Assembly: GCA_028015205.1 (NCBI GenBank)
Contig: CM051516.1
Span: 33,184,230 to 33,248,229, forward strand
Length of the DNA stretch: 64,000 nt
Source: Mytilisepta virgata
Taxonomy: Eukaryota > Mollusca > Bivalvia > Mytilida > Mytilidae
Reading direction: 5' to 3'
Shown: positions 47,601-62,000 of the stretch, one piece after another
Numbering within the stretch: the stretch's first letter is position 1
How the letters are laid out: every line of letters begins with the position of its first letter
Program-made: the position numbers and the translations under genes
The notes under the pieces: generated by a model
Seen by the model: the letters and a program-made list of their open reading frames with translations, nothing else
Database searches by the model: none
Told to the model about the DNA's origin: nothing

Positions 47601-50600
47601 CAGGGTACAGTTTGTTTGTTTTTTTTACATGGTTCATTCTTTAACTGAGCTATTACAGGGTGCTACAAATATTTAGTTTTAACTGATTAATATATAATCA
47701 AAGCCGCAGCATAACTATTGAAAAATAATTCCGCCAAAACACACTTACAGTTGACAATATTTGTACCAACTTTATAAAATAAATTGTGTTTATTTGTTAT
47801 TAGGTACGATGGAGAAACTTAAAGTCTTGCATAGTAAAAATATTACATGCTTAATAACTATACTTAGAGAAAGAAAGAGTTTATAGTATAGCCAATCTTC
47901 GATCTAAAAACATATCATCATTGTTCCGTGACTACATTTGTACATGTATCACAAAAACTTTATAAAGTTTGAATTTTTTATTGTAAAGTCAGTCATTTTT
48001 AGTCAATGTTGATTGTTCTTCACATCATTCCTATCTAATTTATTTTAAAACCAAAAAGATATATAAGGAAAGTTTTATATAGTATTTTTGTGAATTTTGA
48101 GTGCGGGATATGTAAATTATGCAAGTTTAATCATGTCATTGAAAATGGCGAAATACGTGCCGTTTTCTCGGAACCGAACCCTTCTTTGAGAACATAAACC
48201 GTTATTTAAAATTATGGTTTATGTGACAGCCTTCCTAAAAGTTTAAATTTTACACTAAAAAATTTTTTAAAAAAATAAACCGAAATAAAGCACGGTGTTC
48301 CAAAAACAATTCATTTTTACGCAATTAATAAAGGTTTTAAAAACAATAGAAAAAAGAAATTACCTGAATAATGGCCACATTAAGTTTGCTACATGTATCT
48401 GTGTTATTTCTACAGGCGAATGCGTAATCTTTGTCCCCTAAAGCTTCCCCTGTTACAGTTAAGTCACATGGTTGTTGGTTAGCATCGTAATAGGCAGCTT
48501 CACTTTCCATAATGAGGGCATAATTTCCATCTCTTACTCTTTTTACTCCTTCAATTTGATTGTTTACTAAAACTTGAGGGTTACTCCTAAAATATTGTTT
48601 TATTTTCATTTCAGTTTCTCCATTAGAAGTATTGAAGTAGTAAAAGGTAGCGCCATTTTTAACACAGCCATACTGTATTGAGCCTTGATTTACCAGGTCT
48701 TTGAAGGTATAGAAAGGTAACAGTTTTTCTTGGGCAGGTAGAGACAGGAACAACTGTGCAGAAAGACTGGCGGTATACATAGCGATCACAGTAATAGCGA
48801 AAAACCACCAGAAGCAAACGAGTATTCTACCACCTGCTGACGCTGGTGTCAATCTGAAACCTAATAGAAGTCATATATTTATTAAAAGCTTGAATCACTA
48901 AGTAATTCGCGAAACTTAAGGTAAATCTGAAAACAATAAATTGCTAAATGTATTTTCTCTCGGGTATCATATATCATATATCATACAAATATTTATTTTT
49001 TTAAACTATAAATTGCTTATGTACTTGGTTACTAAATACCAAATATAAAGTAATATTTAGGACGCATCGAAGGTACATTATTGAAAGATCTAAGAGAAGT
49101 ATCTTTACTGACAAAAGTTAATGGGTATCGTGAATGATCTTACAAAAGTCATTTGAGTATCGCGAATGATCTTACAAAAGTCTATGTAGTATCATGAACG
49201 ATTTGACAAAAGTCAATGGAGTATCGTGAATGACCTTACAAAAGTCTCTGTAGCATCGTGAACGATTTGACAAAAGTCAATGAAGTATCGTGAATGATCT
49301 TACAAAAGTCAATGGAGTATCGTGAACGATTTGAAAAAAGTCAATGGAGTCTCGCGAATGATCTTACAAAAGTCTCTGGAGTACCGTGAACGATTTGACC
49401 AAAGTCAATCGAGTATCTAGAATGATCCTACAAAAGTCTCTGTAGTATCATGAATGATCTTACAAAAGTCAATGCAGTATCGTGAAAAATTTGACAAAAG
49501 TCGATGGAGTATCGTGAACGATTTGACAAAAGTCGATGGAGTATTTAAATGGTCTGAGTGACATTTTGGGATTGTAATATATGCTCCACAATATTTTCAA
49601 CTTTGAGCGATTCTGTTTAGTCACAAATTTTATACTTTCAAGTTCATGTATTATAGTATTATTGCGTAAGGTTTTCCATATTGGCTTAGTTATTGGTCCG
49701 AGGCAAGCCATATTGGACTGATGCGAAGCCAAAGTTCAATATGGTAATATGGCTAGCCAAGGACCAATAAGTAAGCCAATATGGAAAACCTTGCGCAATT
49801 ATACCTTTATTGACTAACCAGTCCAATATGTCATATTGACTAGTCCAATATGATCCTTTAATGCCTACCCCAGTCCAATTTGTTATATTGACTAGTCACT
49901 TTGACATTTTGTATTGTATTGACAGGTTTTATCATATTTATGATTATATTCTATTGTTAGTAAATAATAATTTTTATTTATTAACTTAGATATATTGAAC
50001 TCAATAACAAAAAACTGCCAATAGAATAAAAGCACAAGTTATGCCAATATGGTACGTGCTATGCCAATACGAGATTTGGGAAGTATTGGACTGGATACGA
50101 TCAATGCCAATATGAGTGTATCTCGGAACTCTCTTGATTTATCGTATCCATCTATGAAAACATCAGAGTTCTGTTAATTAATAAAGGTATTATTCTCTAA
50201 TGTTTTTCATATTGGCATAGTTATAGGTCCAAGGAAAGCCATATTGGCCCGAGGTGAAACCTAAGACCTATATGGCTTACCTCGGACCTATAACTATGTC
50301 AATATGAAAAACATTACGCAATAATACTATAATACAATATTAATCAGTAAACGTGCACTTAGATGCTTGTGCAATTGATTGATATTGGTTAAATAAAGTA
50401 AAACTGTTCCGAACGTTATAAGAAAATTATGTTTTATTACGACTTAATGAAAAAAATGGAAAAAAAATTACAATAAAAACAATTTAAATTTTCGAATAAC
50501 TGTTTTAGAATGAGCTCGAAATTAAGGATATAACAGACACTACCAAGTCTGCATCTTATCTTGACCTTCACCTCGAAATTGACACCAGAGGAAGGTTGAA

Positions 50601-53600
50601 TACAAAACTTTACGACAAACGAGATGACTTTGACTTTCCAATCGTCAACTTCTCATTTCTGAGCGGCAATATTCCAGAAGAGCCGGCGTATTGAGTATAT
50701 ATTTCACAACTCGTACGTTATTCCAGAGCTCGTGACATATACGTTGACTTCCTGGACAGAGCCAGGCTCCTGACAGAAAAGTTGATCAGACAGGGGTATA
50801 TAGCACCTAAGTTGGAGTCATCCTTATTAAAGTTTTATGGACGTCATCATGACTTGGTTGACAGTTATGAAAAAACCATTTCCCAAATGAAAATGGATCT
50901 GTTCCATTGATGTTATCAATTCCTCATACCGGATTTGACAGCGGGTGTCCTGCAGAAGACTGCTTACTCTTCCGAAGCATCTGAGTCTACCCCCGGTTTT
51001 TGGTGGGTACCATGTTGTTCATAAGTCTTTAGTTTTTAATTGTAGTGCATTTATTGTTTTGGTCTTGTCTTCGTTTTTCTCCGGAGTGTATCAGTTATTT
51101 CAATTTTCCCCTCCTTCAAATATCCCTTTGGTATTTCTTGACTTTATTTAGAAAACTATATTCCTAGTTTATAAGGGCTAAGTGCCATAATTGCTATGTA
51201 AACTACATTGTACATATACTAAATTGTACATATACTACATTGTACACATTGTACATATACTACATAGTACATATACTAAACACGATAAAGACTATTATAC
51301 ATGCACTTGCTTTGTAAACCTAACATACTTTACATCACAATGACATACTTGCCATTTTTGGAAGGGAACCGTCCAAGGACTGGTGCCTTGTAAACTCAAC
51401 ATACTTTACATCACAATGATAGTTATACTTGCCATTTTTGGAAGGGAACTGTCCAAGGACTGGTTGCCTTGTAAACTCAACATACTTTACATCACAGTGG
51501 CAGTTATACTTGCCATTTTTTGGAAGGGAACCGTCCAAGGACTGGTTGCCTTGTAAACTCAACATACTTTACATCACAATGCCAGTTATACTTGCCATTT
51601 TTGGAAGGGAACCGTGCAGGGACTGGTTGCCTTGTAAACTCAACATACTTTACATCACAATGACAGTTTTACTTGCAATTTTTGGAAGGGAACCGTCCAA
51701 GGGCCTTGTAAACTCAACATACTTTACATCACAATGACAGTTATACTTGCCATTTTTGGAAGGGAACCGTCCAAGGACTGGTTGCCTTGTAAACTCAACA
51801 TACTTTACATCATAATGATAGTTATACTTCCCATTTTTGGAAAGGAACCGTCCAAGGACTGGTTGCCATGTAAACTAAGTATATTAAACATCACGAGGAT
51901 TGATATAGTTACTTTGTAAATATGGTATACTAAACAACATAAGGATTGCTATTCTTGATACATAAAATAAGTATACTAAACATGATATGGACTTATATTT
52001 GCCTTGGAAACTTATCATACTACACTTGATAAAACTGTTATATTTGCCTTGTTTAATAAGTATTTTTAGCATCATAAGTACTGTTTTACTTGCCTTCTTA
52101 ACAAAGTATATTAAGAATCATAAGGACTGTTGTACTTGCCTTGTAAACTACGTATACTAAGAATCATAAGGACTGTTGTACTTGCCTTGTAAACTACGTA
52201 TACTTAGTATCATAAGGACTGTTTTACTTGCCTTGTAAATTAAGTATATTGAGCATCATAAGGACTGCTGTACTTGTCTAGTAAACTAAGTATACTACAC
52301 ACCATAAGGACTGCTGTACTTTCCTTGTAAACTAAGTATACTACATACCATAAGGACTGTTGTACTTGCCTTGTAAATTAAGTATATTGAGCATCATAAG
52401 GACTGCTGTACTTGTCTAGTAAACTAAGTATACTACACACCATAAGGACTGCGGTACTTGCCTTGTAAACTAAGTATACTACACACCATAAGGACTGCTG
52501 TACTTGCCTTGTAAATTAAGTATATTGAGTATCATAAGGACTGTTATACTTGCCTTGTAAACTAAGTATACTACACACCATAAGGACTTTTTTACTTGCT
52601 TTGTAAACTAATTATACTAAACATCATAAGGACTGTTATACTTGCCTTGTAAACTGAGCATGCTAAACATCATAAACATAACAGTTGTAAATGGTAAATT
52701 TTCGTCATCTCCATTGGTTTCCTCTGGATTAAATCTTTCAAGTAAAAAATAATCCTTGTTTTAAAGAGAATACAGTCATTCATATAATTACAATTTTACT
52801 TAGCTTCAATTAAACCTTTATGGCAAATGACAGACTGTGACTTTCCATCGAGCAAATAATAATAGCTATTAAACGCTTTAAATGGTGGCGGGATTAGGGT
52901 TATACTTACCATCCTCTCGTCTATAAAATACCACAAAATTGAAATTTGTCGAACGGTAAATTGTGTAAATACTAGTAGCTGTGTCACAATGTTAACGTTT
53001 TCGGCGATTAGATTTCTTTTGTATCACCTCTGTTTTATGCTTTATTTATTATGAGATTGACAAAGTCACTGCTAAGGTCTATAACGTATTCACCAGCCCA
53101 GTCGTCGAAACTTTCTATATGCATAACTTTTATTGTGTCATTAAAAAATTAAACTAAAACACTTAGTTGAATTTTCCAATTAAAGGATTTCAAGCTGGAA
53201 CTTAATTTGGCAGCCATATTTGATAGCAGATGTTTTTTTTTATCGATCCTATGTTTGCCATTCTCTTTCATAATCTCCAAATGTATTGCTTTTTTAACAG
53301 CCATTTTCCTATTTATTTTCCATGATCACTGAGGATTAATGAACTCTTTCAATCTCATTTTGATTTTTCTTTTGAGAATAAGTAACCTGATGGCCAAAAC
53401 ATAATGTGTTTTTTTTTTAAATTTATTTTATAAACTTACCTTGAAATTATATACATAGCAAAGGTAAATACAATAAAAGCAATAACAATAGCAATCCAAA
53501 CACCTGTCTGTAGTGGTCTGAAAAACATGGATGCTGACTCTATTACAGTGTTTGGCGTCTGTTGTTTCTTTATTAAGATCTTTAAACCAATATCCATATA

Positions 53601-56600
53601 AGGAAAAGAGAAATCTACATGTGCTGCTCGTAGTGCGGTGGCTGTTATTGGTGCCGCAGCTATATCAGCCTCCTATTATACAGAAAATGAAATATATATG
53701 TACCCTCTACAAACAATTATACTAAAATTAAATTAAATTTCTACAGTTTGAAATATTGCCAGGCCGATCTTTGGAGGCTGAAACAAGTACTTACGCAATA
53801 ATACAGCAACGCCAGAGCATTTCAAATAGACTAAATTAATTTTCTTAACTGGTAGACGATATTTTGTTGTTCATTCAACAAAGATTTATTGTTGTACCGA
53901 GAGAATATAATGCTGAAAGGGATATTTAGGCCATACCAAATTTATCTTGTTTTGCAAAAATGATGAAAATTCTCCCAAAATACTTCGTTTTTCAAGAAAT
54001 TAAAAATAAAAACTGTTCGCCCACTCCTAATATTTTGTAAAAATTGTGATTGTTAAAAAAATGTGTGACTATGGCAAGCCGTTTTACTATTTATTCTAAC
54101 TTCAAGATATCTTATATAATATATAAGTTATCTCATATAATATATAAGTTATCTCATATAATATATAAGATATCTTGTAAACTTTATAAGATATATTATT
54201 TACTTTATAAGATATCTTATATACTTTATAAGAGATCTTCTAAAGTTTATAAGATATCTTATATACTTTATAAGAGATCTTCTAAAGTTTATAAGATATC
54301 TTATAAAGTATATCTTATATCTCATAAAGTATATAAGATATCTTATAAATATTTTTTTTATAAGATATCGTATATACTTTATAAGATATCTCATAAATTT
54401 TTTAAGATATCTTATATATTTTATAAGATATCTCATATAATTTATAAGATATCTTATAAAGAAAATTATATGAGATATCTTAAAAAGAAAATTATATGAG
54501 ATATCTTATAAATTATATGAGATATCTTATAAATTATATGAGATATCTTATAAACTATATAAGATATGTTATAAACTATATGAGATATATTATAAAGTTT
54601 ATTAGATATCTTGAAGTTAGAATAAATAGTAAAACGGCTTGCCATATGTGCGTAAATTTGATCTTCGTCCGAAAAAAAACTTGTCCTAAAAAATTAAAAT
54701 TAAAATTAAAATTTCGCCCGCTCGCACCTATTTTTGCCATCCAAAAACCCAAACAACTAAGGATCTTTGGTGTGTCCTAAAAAAAAAGCTGAAATTGGTA
54801 TATGCAAGTTTTAACCTTATAAATGTAGCTTACTGTCATACAGATACAGCTATCTTTATTTTCCAATCACGGAGACAATTGCTGGGCATGGCAATCATAT
54901 GTAATCAATTTAACAAAATACAAATGATAATGAATGTCATTTTCAACTAATATGATTATACATTGTAGATAAAAGGAATTTATAACTAAAGAAAAATTAG
55001 AACATTTAATACCATATGCTATATATATGTATATTAACGCACTGTGATCCCGTGAGACCGCAAATCATCAGACCCTGTCGCATTTCTACAACTTAAACTA
55101 TACTTAAAATCATGCCTACATCCTTTATACTTAAGTAAACAAAGTAGTGTTTTATTAGGATTTTTCTCGGACCAAAAATAAATTTCACTAAGTTAACATG
55201 GACAGAGTTTAAATTTGATCTTCTTTTAGGAAAAGCTCAGCTGAAGCGATTGTATGTCTAGAGCGGTGATGATATCTCTTTCAAAATTTTGATGAGTTTC
55301 TATATGGTCATAATTACAGTCTTTCTACTTCCAAAATAAAATGATTTCCACTCACGTTATTTTTCAGTTCCCCTATCATACCAGTCCAAGATCCATTAGG
55401 CAGCTGGTAACCATATTGATTGTCTTTCACCACATTAACTTCAAATTCTACATTGAGAATCGTTTTCATTTGATCTAGAATATCTGGTATAAGACCTGTC
55501 TTTTTACCAGTTTGTTTGTCGTACATGGTATACGGGGGTGACTGAAATTAGAATTATATCTAAAAAAATATTTCCTTCTGAGATCCTCAGTTATCGATTA
55601 TGCGATAGATAGTAAGTTATTTCAAACATTTATAGCATCTGATGTCACTCCTGTTGAGTTCACATTGTTAGAGTTTTAGTCTTGTATTTTTGTTTAGTTT
55701 ATCATATGTTTTTCATCCTTTTAGTAACCGCCTCGGTGGTCTCGTGGTAGCGTGTTCGCCTCGAGTGCGGAAGGTCGTGGGTTCGATCCCCGGCCGGGTC
55801 AAACAAAAGACATTAAAATTGGTATTTGCTGCTTCTCCGCCAAACACGCGGCATCTACAAGTAAAACCAAAGATCGACTGCTCGGCTCGGAGTCAGTATA
55901 ATGTGTCCGAGTGGAGGTGATATGCCTTCATGCGGACAGTTACCTCGTGAGCTAGCACATTAAAAATCCGGCTCAGCGTGTCGGTCTAATACCAAGCAGG
56001 GGTCATATTCATAATCATATTAACATGTTCTCGTCCTGATAAGCACCTGGTTGCCACTGGACGTTAAACAATAATTCATCCATTCATCATTTTAGTTACA
56101 CATGCATCATTTTTGCTGTGTTCTCATGATTTGGACTCTTCCTTGGATTTCGAATTCACGGACTTTCCCAGTTTTGTAGCTTCGGTATTCTTTTGCAGAT
56201 ATTCTATCACCAATACATGTGTTATGATATATATGGACAAATCAATTTGAAAATAGTATAAGTAGTGGCAGTTCTTTTCAGTTTTCTCGAATAAAGGTAT
56301 TTTCTAGGTGAGTTGTTTCCCTTTATGGGTATAACTACTGGTTTACTCCACAACAATGAGAATTAAGTATAACCTGAATATAAGAATATATTTCATAATC
56401 TCACAATTGCAAGTTTGGTAACAAGTACGTCGACAGCAAAAATAATATGAATATATCTGAAAGAAGTAGGTCACTTTTCCACGGGTTTCTTTCGTTCATA
56501 ACTGTTATTTCTAAATTTTAAAAAGTTACCCATTTCCATCGTAAACGATGGTATTAAATGCACCTGAATGTAAACACCTGAAAAGCTAATCAAACCTTTA

Positions 56601-59049
56601 AACAAACTTATCAACAAGGGATATAGTTACGATACTGTTTTCAAGTCATTAAAGATGACATTTTTGGAATTAATATTGATTCACTAATAGGGTCTTTGCA
56701 TCGGAAATAAACACATTTATACTAAAACCAGTTGTTGGCATGATATGGGTTAATGTTCTTCTCGTATAATTTATGATGGCATGATACTAAACCCCTAACG
56801 GGAGGGATTTTGGCTGATTTTCTATATGATATGACATAATCTTTCGATCAGTTTAATTTAGGTCTGGAGCTGGCATGTCAGTAACTGTTAGTAGTCCTTT
56901 GTTAATATATATTGATCATTGTCATTTTCCTTAGTTTCTTCTGTTACCTTTTTTTTTACATCGGACTCGGGCATCTTTTGAACTAAGTTTTACTGTGTGT
57001 AACGCTGTGTGTTTGTTTATTCCACATTGGATAGAGGTAAAAGGGGGTTGAGATCTCACAAAACATGTTCAACCCCGCCGCATTTTTGCGCCTATCCGAA
57101 GTCAGGAACCTCTAGCCTTTGTTAGTCTTGTGTATTTTTTTAATGTTGGTTCATTTTTATGTTTCGGAGTTTATTGTGCCGTCCATTTTGCTGAACTAGT
57201 ATACATTATTGTTTAGGGGCCAGCTGAAGCCCGCCTCCGGGTGTGGGATTTTCTCGCTGCGTTAAAGACCCATTGGTAGCCTTGGGCTGTTTTCTGCTCT
57301 TTCGTCGGGTTGTTGTCTCTTTGACACATTCCCCGTTTATATTCTCTATTCTAAATAGAGAAATTCAATGATTGATTATTTGAATGTTCTGTGAAGGACG
57401 TGATTAGTGATTATCGAGCATTTCGTGTAATATTTTGACTATCGCATGAAGGAAGGCGAGAAGCAAAACCATTTATCTGTGAAATGAAAGGGAGTATATA
57501 TATTTAAGTATAGCAAAACATATTTTTGGTTATCGATGTCTTTCATGCTGAACAACAGCCTTAAAAACCTCAAAATGGTAAATGTTGTCTCCCAAAGAAA
57601 CATTCAGTCATATAAGATATTTTGTAGTAACTTATTTGATATTGGTTATTATCGAATCTTTAGAGGACGCATGTAAACCAGGCTATGTCCTGATAGATTT
57701 TGAAAGGTATTAGATGACATTTTGAAAATGATCCTAGCAGTGAAAAATAGCTAGGAAAAATGGCCCAACTACTCTGTCTATTTGTGGTTATTGGAGTTTC
57801 GTTCGATGACACATGACAATGATGTTTTTATATTATTTTTACATTTTGTGTTAGAGTGATCTCAACTGGAACCCTTTGTGATAGGATGATGTGTGGTTAT
57901 TAGTAGGATGTTATATAGTTGAATTTAGTTTTTTAAAATGATGTCTAGTGGATGTGTAATTAGATGATATTTAGTGGAACGCCCTGTTACATGTCTAGTT
58001 AGGTAAGTAATTAATGTGTGAAAACCATGTTTGATATGATAGGATGTTGTATATTAAGTAAATGTTTAACAGGATGTTGTTTAGTGGAACGCATTGTGAC
58101 AATAATTTCTAGTGGACTTAGTGTGACATGAAGGTATCTATTGTGTGATAGGATGATACTTGATGTGCGATATGATTATTTGTAGTAGATATGTAACAGG
58201 ATGATGTCTGGTGGAACGCCTTGTAACTGAATCATATCTAGTGGATGTAGTGTGTATGGAAGATATCTATTATGTGATCGGATTATGTTTGGTGTGTGAT
58301 TGGATTATTTCTAGTGGATATGTTTTGATATGATGTTTAAAAGGATGGTGTCAAGTGGGATGCCTTGTGATTGAATAAATTCCGGTGGCTGTAGTGTGAT
58401 TGGATGATCATGATGATGTCTGGCTTATTATAGGTTGATTTCTAGCGGGTGGGTTGTGATACGATCATGTAATGTTGATATGTTGTGCTACGTATACGTT
58501 CTATTAGATTTTTTGTGAAAGGATGATGTCTGTTGGATGTATAACAGGATGACGTCAAACGCCTTCTGGTTGGATGATTTCCAGTGGATAAATTGTGATT
58601 GGATAATACACGTATATGGCAAGCCGTTCTCGTCAAAACTATGTTTAAACCTTTTTTTCGAAAAAAATACACTCTGAGATTTAAAAACCTAAAATAACAC
58701 ACTGAGAAATCGAAATTACACGCTGAGATTAAAAAAAATGAAAAACACACATTGTGAAATTAAAATTACACACTGAGATTTTAAAAAGACACATTGCGAT
58801 GAAATAAATTGGAAAACACGCACTGAGAATTGTTAATTACACACTGAGATTTCAAAAATACACATTGAGATTAATATGCAAATTACTTATGAATATTCAT
58901 TAGATGAATAATTCAACAGATTAATATCTTGGTCTCTAGAACTCTTGTCATTATAATGAAATGCGGTTCCTTCAACCAACATTCATAATAAATTTCAAGA
59001 CATATAATACATGTCGTCTCTGGTTATATTTTGTAAAGAGAGAAAGTGG

Positions 59050-59090
<41 letters not shown>

Positions 59091-62000
59091 TTCTATTGGT
59101 CTTTTACGTTGTATTTCTAATGTATTTTATAAAACATTTGGCGTCAGAGTGAAGGACTAACGAGTTCTGTCCCCTAGTTGTTTTAAGCTTGTAATAGATT
59201 AAGATTACGTATTCTAATTAGATATGTGCGCGTACAAAATGCGCACAAATCTCAGTGTGTAATTTTGAATTCTCAGTGTGTAATTTCAAATTCTCAGTGT
59301 GTGTTTTTCAGTGTATTTCATCTCAGTGTGTCTTTTTGAAATCTCAGTGTGTAATTTCCAATTCTCAGTGGGTAATTTTCAATTCTCAGTGTGTGTTTTT
59401 CATTTTTTGTAATCTCAATGCGTCTTTATGAAATCTCAGTGTGTAATTTCTTATTCTCAGTGTGTATTTTTAGGTCTTTTAATCTCAGTGTGTTTTTTTT
59501 TTAATTCTCAGTGTGTAAAATTTTCGAAAAATGTTTTAAACATAGTTTTGACGAGAACGGCTTGCCATACATGTACATTTATTTATTGTGCGATAGGATG
59601 ATATCTAATGGATGTCTTGTGGATGAACATTGTATTGTGATGGGAAGATACATATTGTGTGGTGTGTAATAAGATGGTGCCTTTGAATGTTTAACAGGAT
59701 TGACGTCAAACACCTTGAGATAAGATGATAAAATGCATGAAGTTTATGTCACACGAAAAGTGTGATGGACAGACGTTCCGACAGACGAGGGTGATAAAAA
59801 TATTTGAGGAAAAGTATATTCTAACATGTTGAAAGCCTAAACCATATGTTAATTGATGTAAACAGCATTTTAACAATCAGTTTGGGAATTTCTTCCATTC
59901 AATTTTATTTCGAATACATACCATAATAGTTGTGACTTTATATTTTTGTGTTGACACCTGTAAATACAACAAAAATGCTATTCTCAAACAGGATGAGGTG
60001 ATAAGTTTTGTAACTGACATATTACACACAATGCCTCAGTTGTACATTTATACATGATGTATGAAAGAACTGTAAAGAAAGAAAATGCATAAATTGAAAG
60101 CGAAGTTTATGTCACAAACTTAAATTTACAATTTTCTGAATTCGACGCCTTTGGGTGCCAAGTTTTGAAAATCAAAATTAAAAAATTATGGTGGGTGAAA
60201 ATACTGTAAAGAAGTAAAAAGCATAAATTTAAATATGAAAAGGGCGTTAAGGTCATAAGTTTATATTCAGAATTTTTTAAATTCGACCAATGTGGGAACC
60301 TAGGTTAGAAAATCATTATTCTAAAAGATAATTGTGCATCTAAAGGTGATAAGCAACCATTATGTATAGAAATTAAATCCTTAAACCCAAAATTGAAGGA
60401 GGTTGTTGGTGTCACCAGAAAGTGTGACGAAGAAAGATCCCATAAATTTCTTACTATTTAATTGGTCGATTAATGTCTTGGTGGGTGTTACTTTTCATTT
60501 ATAAGGGAAGAACCAATTACGCGTTCATCTGATTCTTAGTCTAATTTTCTCCTGCTACTTTCTGGTGTCCATTTTTGTTTATTTTCTTTTCATTTTGTAA
60601 CATATCAAAATGATAATAAGGTTTGGGATTATTAACGGCTATCCGGTACTGATTTTGCGAATCAGAATTCTTTTTTCGTTACAAAATTTTCTGCCAAAAC
60701 ACAGCAAACATAGTTGCCGCTCTGTCAGTAACAGTAAAGAAAAACCACAAATTTGAAATTGTTCTCAATTTTGAAACAGAGATGTGTCATATTTGAAGTT
60801 AAATGATAACCTTCGGTCTTATGTCATGGCTTTGAAACGACTTCTACATTGTTCTAGTTCAAATATCAAGATCACGCTTGACCTTTGAACTTAAACCTTT
60901 GTTGGCACTCTGTCTCAGAAACTGTAAATAACATGTGGATAAAATGTAATGGAGAAAGCGTCCGTATAATCAAGGTCATTAAACTTGAAAATGAGGGAAA
61001 AGGTGAAGGTCATACTTGACCTCTGACCTTTAATCTTGTTACTATTTTATCTCAGATTTGAAACTATTAAAGATGGCTTATAAAGTATTGTAGAGAAAAT
61101 GTTCATATTGCCAAGAAGCAGCTTTTTCATGAGTAGGTCAACCATGTATGACGTCTCTATAGGATTTATTTCCCCGCTAATATTTGAAACGTTATTGGTC
61201 AATATCCTCTTTTTTACCTTGCTGTTACAGATAAAACACAGTGAAAATTTCAGCTGAACAGGATGCAACATTTAACACTTAGATAAATGAGATATAAATC
61301 AGAAAGAGCAACTGTCATAACATGCATAATGATCATTATTATTTTATCTTCATAATAGTATTTAAATGAAAGAAGAAAAAATACAGGTATCGTAGTTATC
61401 ATTAGGAATACAATATGATATAACCTGAAGTTTAATTTACAACGTTCCTTGGGATATAAAACACGAAAAAGTTATGCAATGAACATTTTTTCAGTATCTG
61501 CTATGAATATGTAATAAAATAAAATTGTCAAAGGTCAAACAAGGGAACTGATAACGTACCATTAAAGTTGTATATATTGTATAAACATATCTATTTTTAT
61601 GTATACAATAACTAGCTAAAAATAGTCAAAAATACATTTTTATAGAATGATATTTTTATTCATGAGCTCACTTGAGTAATAAAGACAACACGTATAAATA
61701 CCATTATTTTCATCAGGTAACTGCTGCATGAAAACATCTACAGTCACGGATATTATATATTTCAGTCTTAATTTTTCAGCTGCCACCGGAAAAATTACAT
61801 AAAATATGGTGCATAAAAATGTGTGCTCTTTTTTTAAAAAAAAACTTCCGTATACTTAAGATTCAGTACTTGTCTTTTTCTTTTTTAATAGCCTTGTTTA
61901 ATTATAGGGTTGTGAATGCTATTTTTTAATCCAATTTCCCAGGCAGGTACCCCTAATCAACAATTTCAATTACCTAAATCTTGCAAACTTTTAAAAAATT

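Noticed and set aside
46265..47658. Possible CRISPR array (29 bp repeats)
   Set aside because: Repeats are contiguous with no unique spacers, in a eukaryotic intron; it is a minisatellite.
52796..52987. 63-aa - strand frame just upstream of receptor exon 5 as an extra exon
   Set aside because: Exon 4 and exon 5 already join in phase; this frame shows no receptor motif.
54050..54780. Open frames rich in YKISYI and RYLI on both strands
   Set aside because: They are translations of the AAGATATCTTATA units of fold-back element 1; both strands are open for the same reason.
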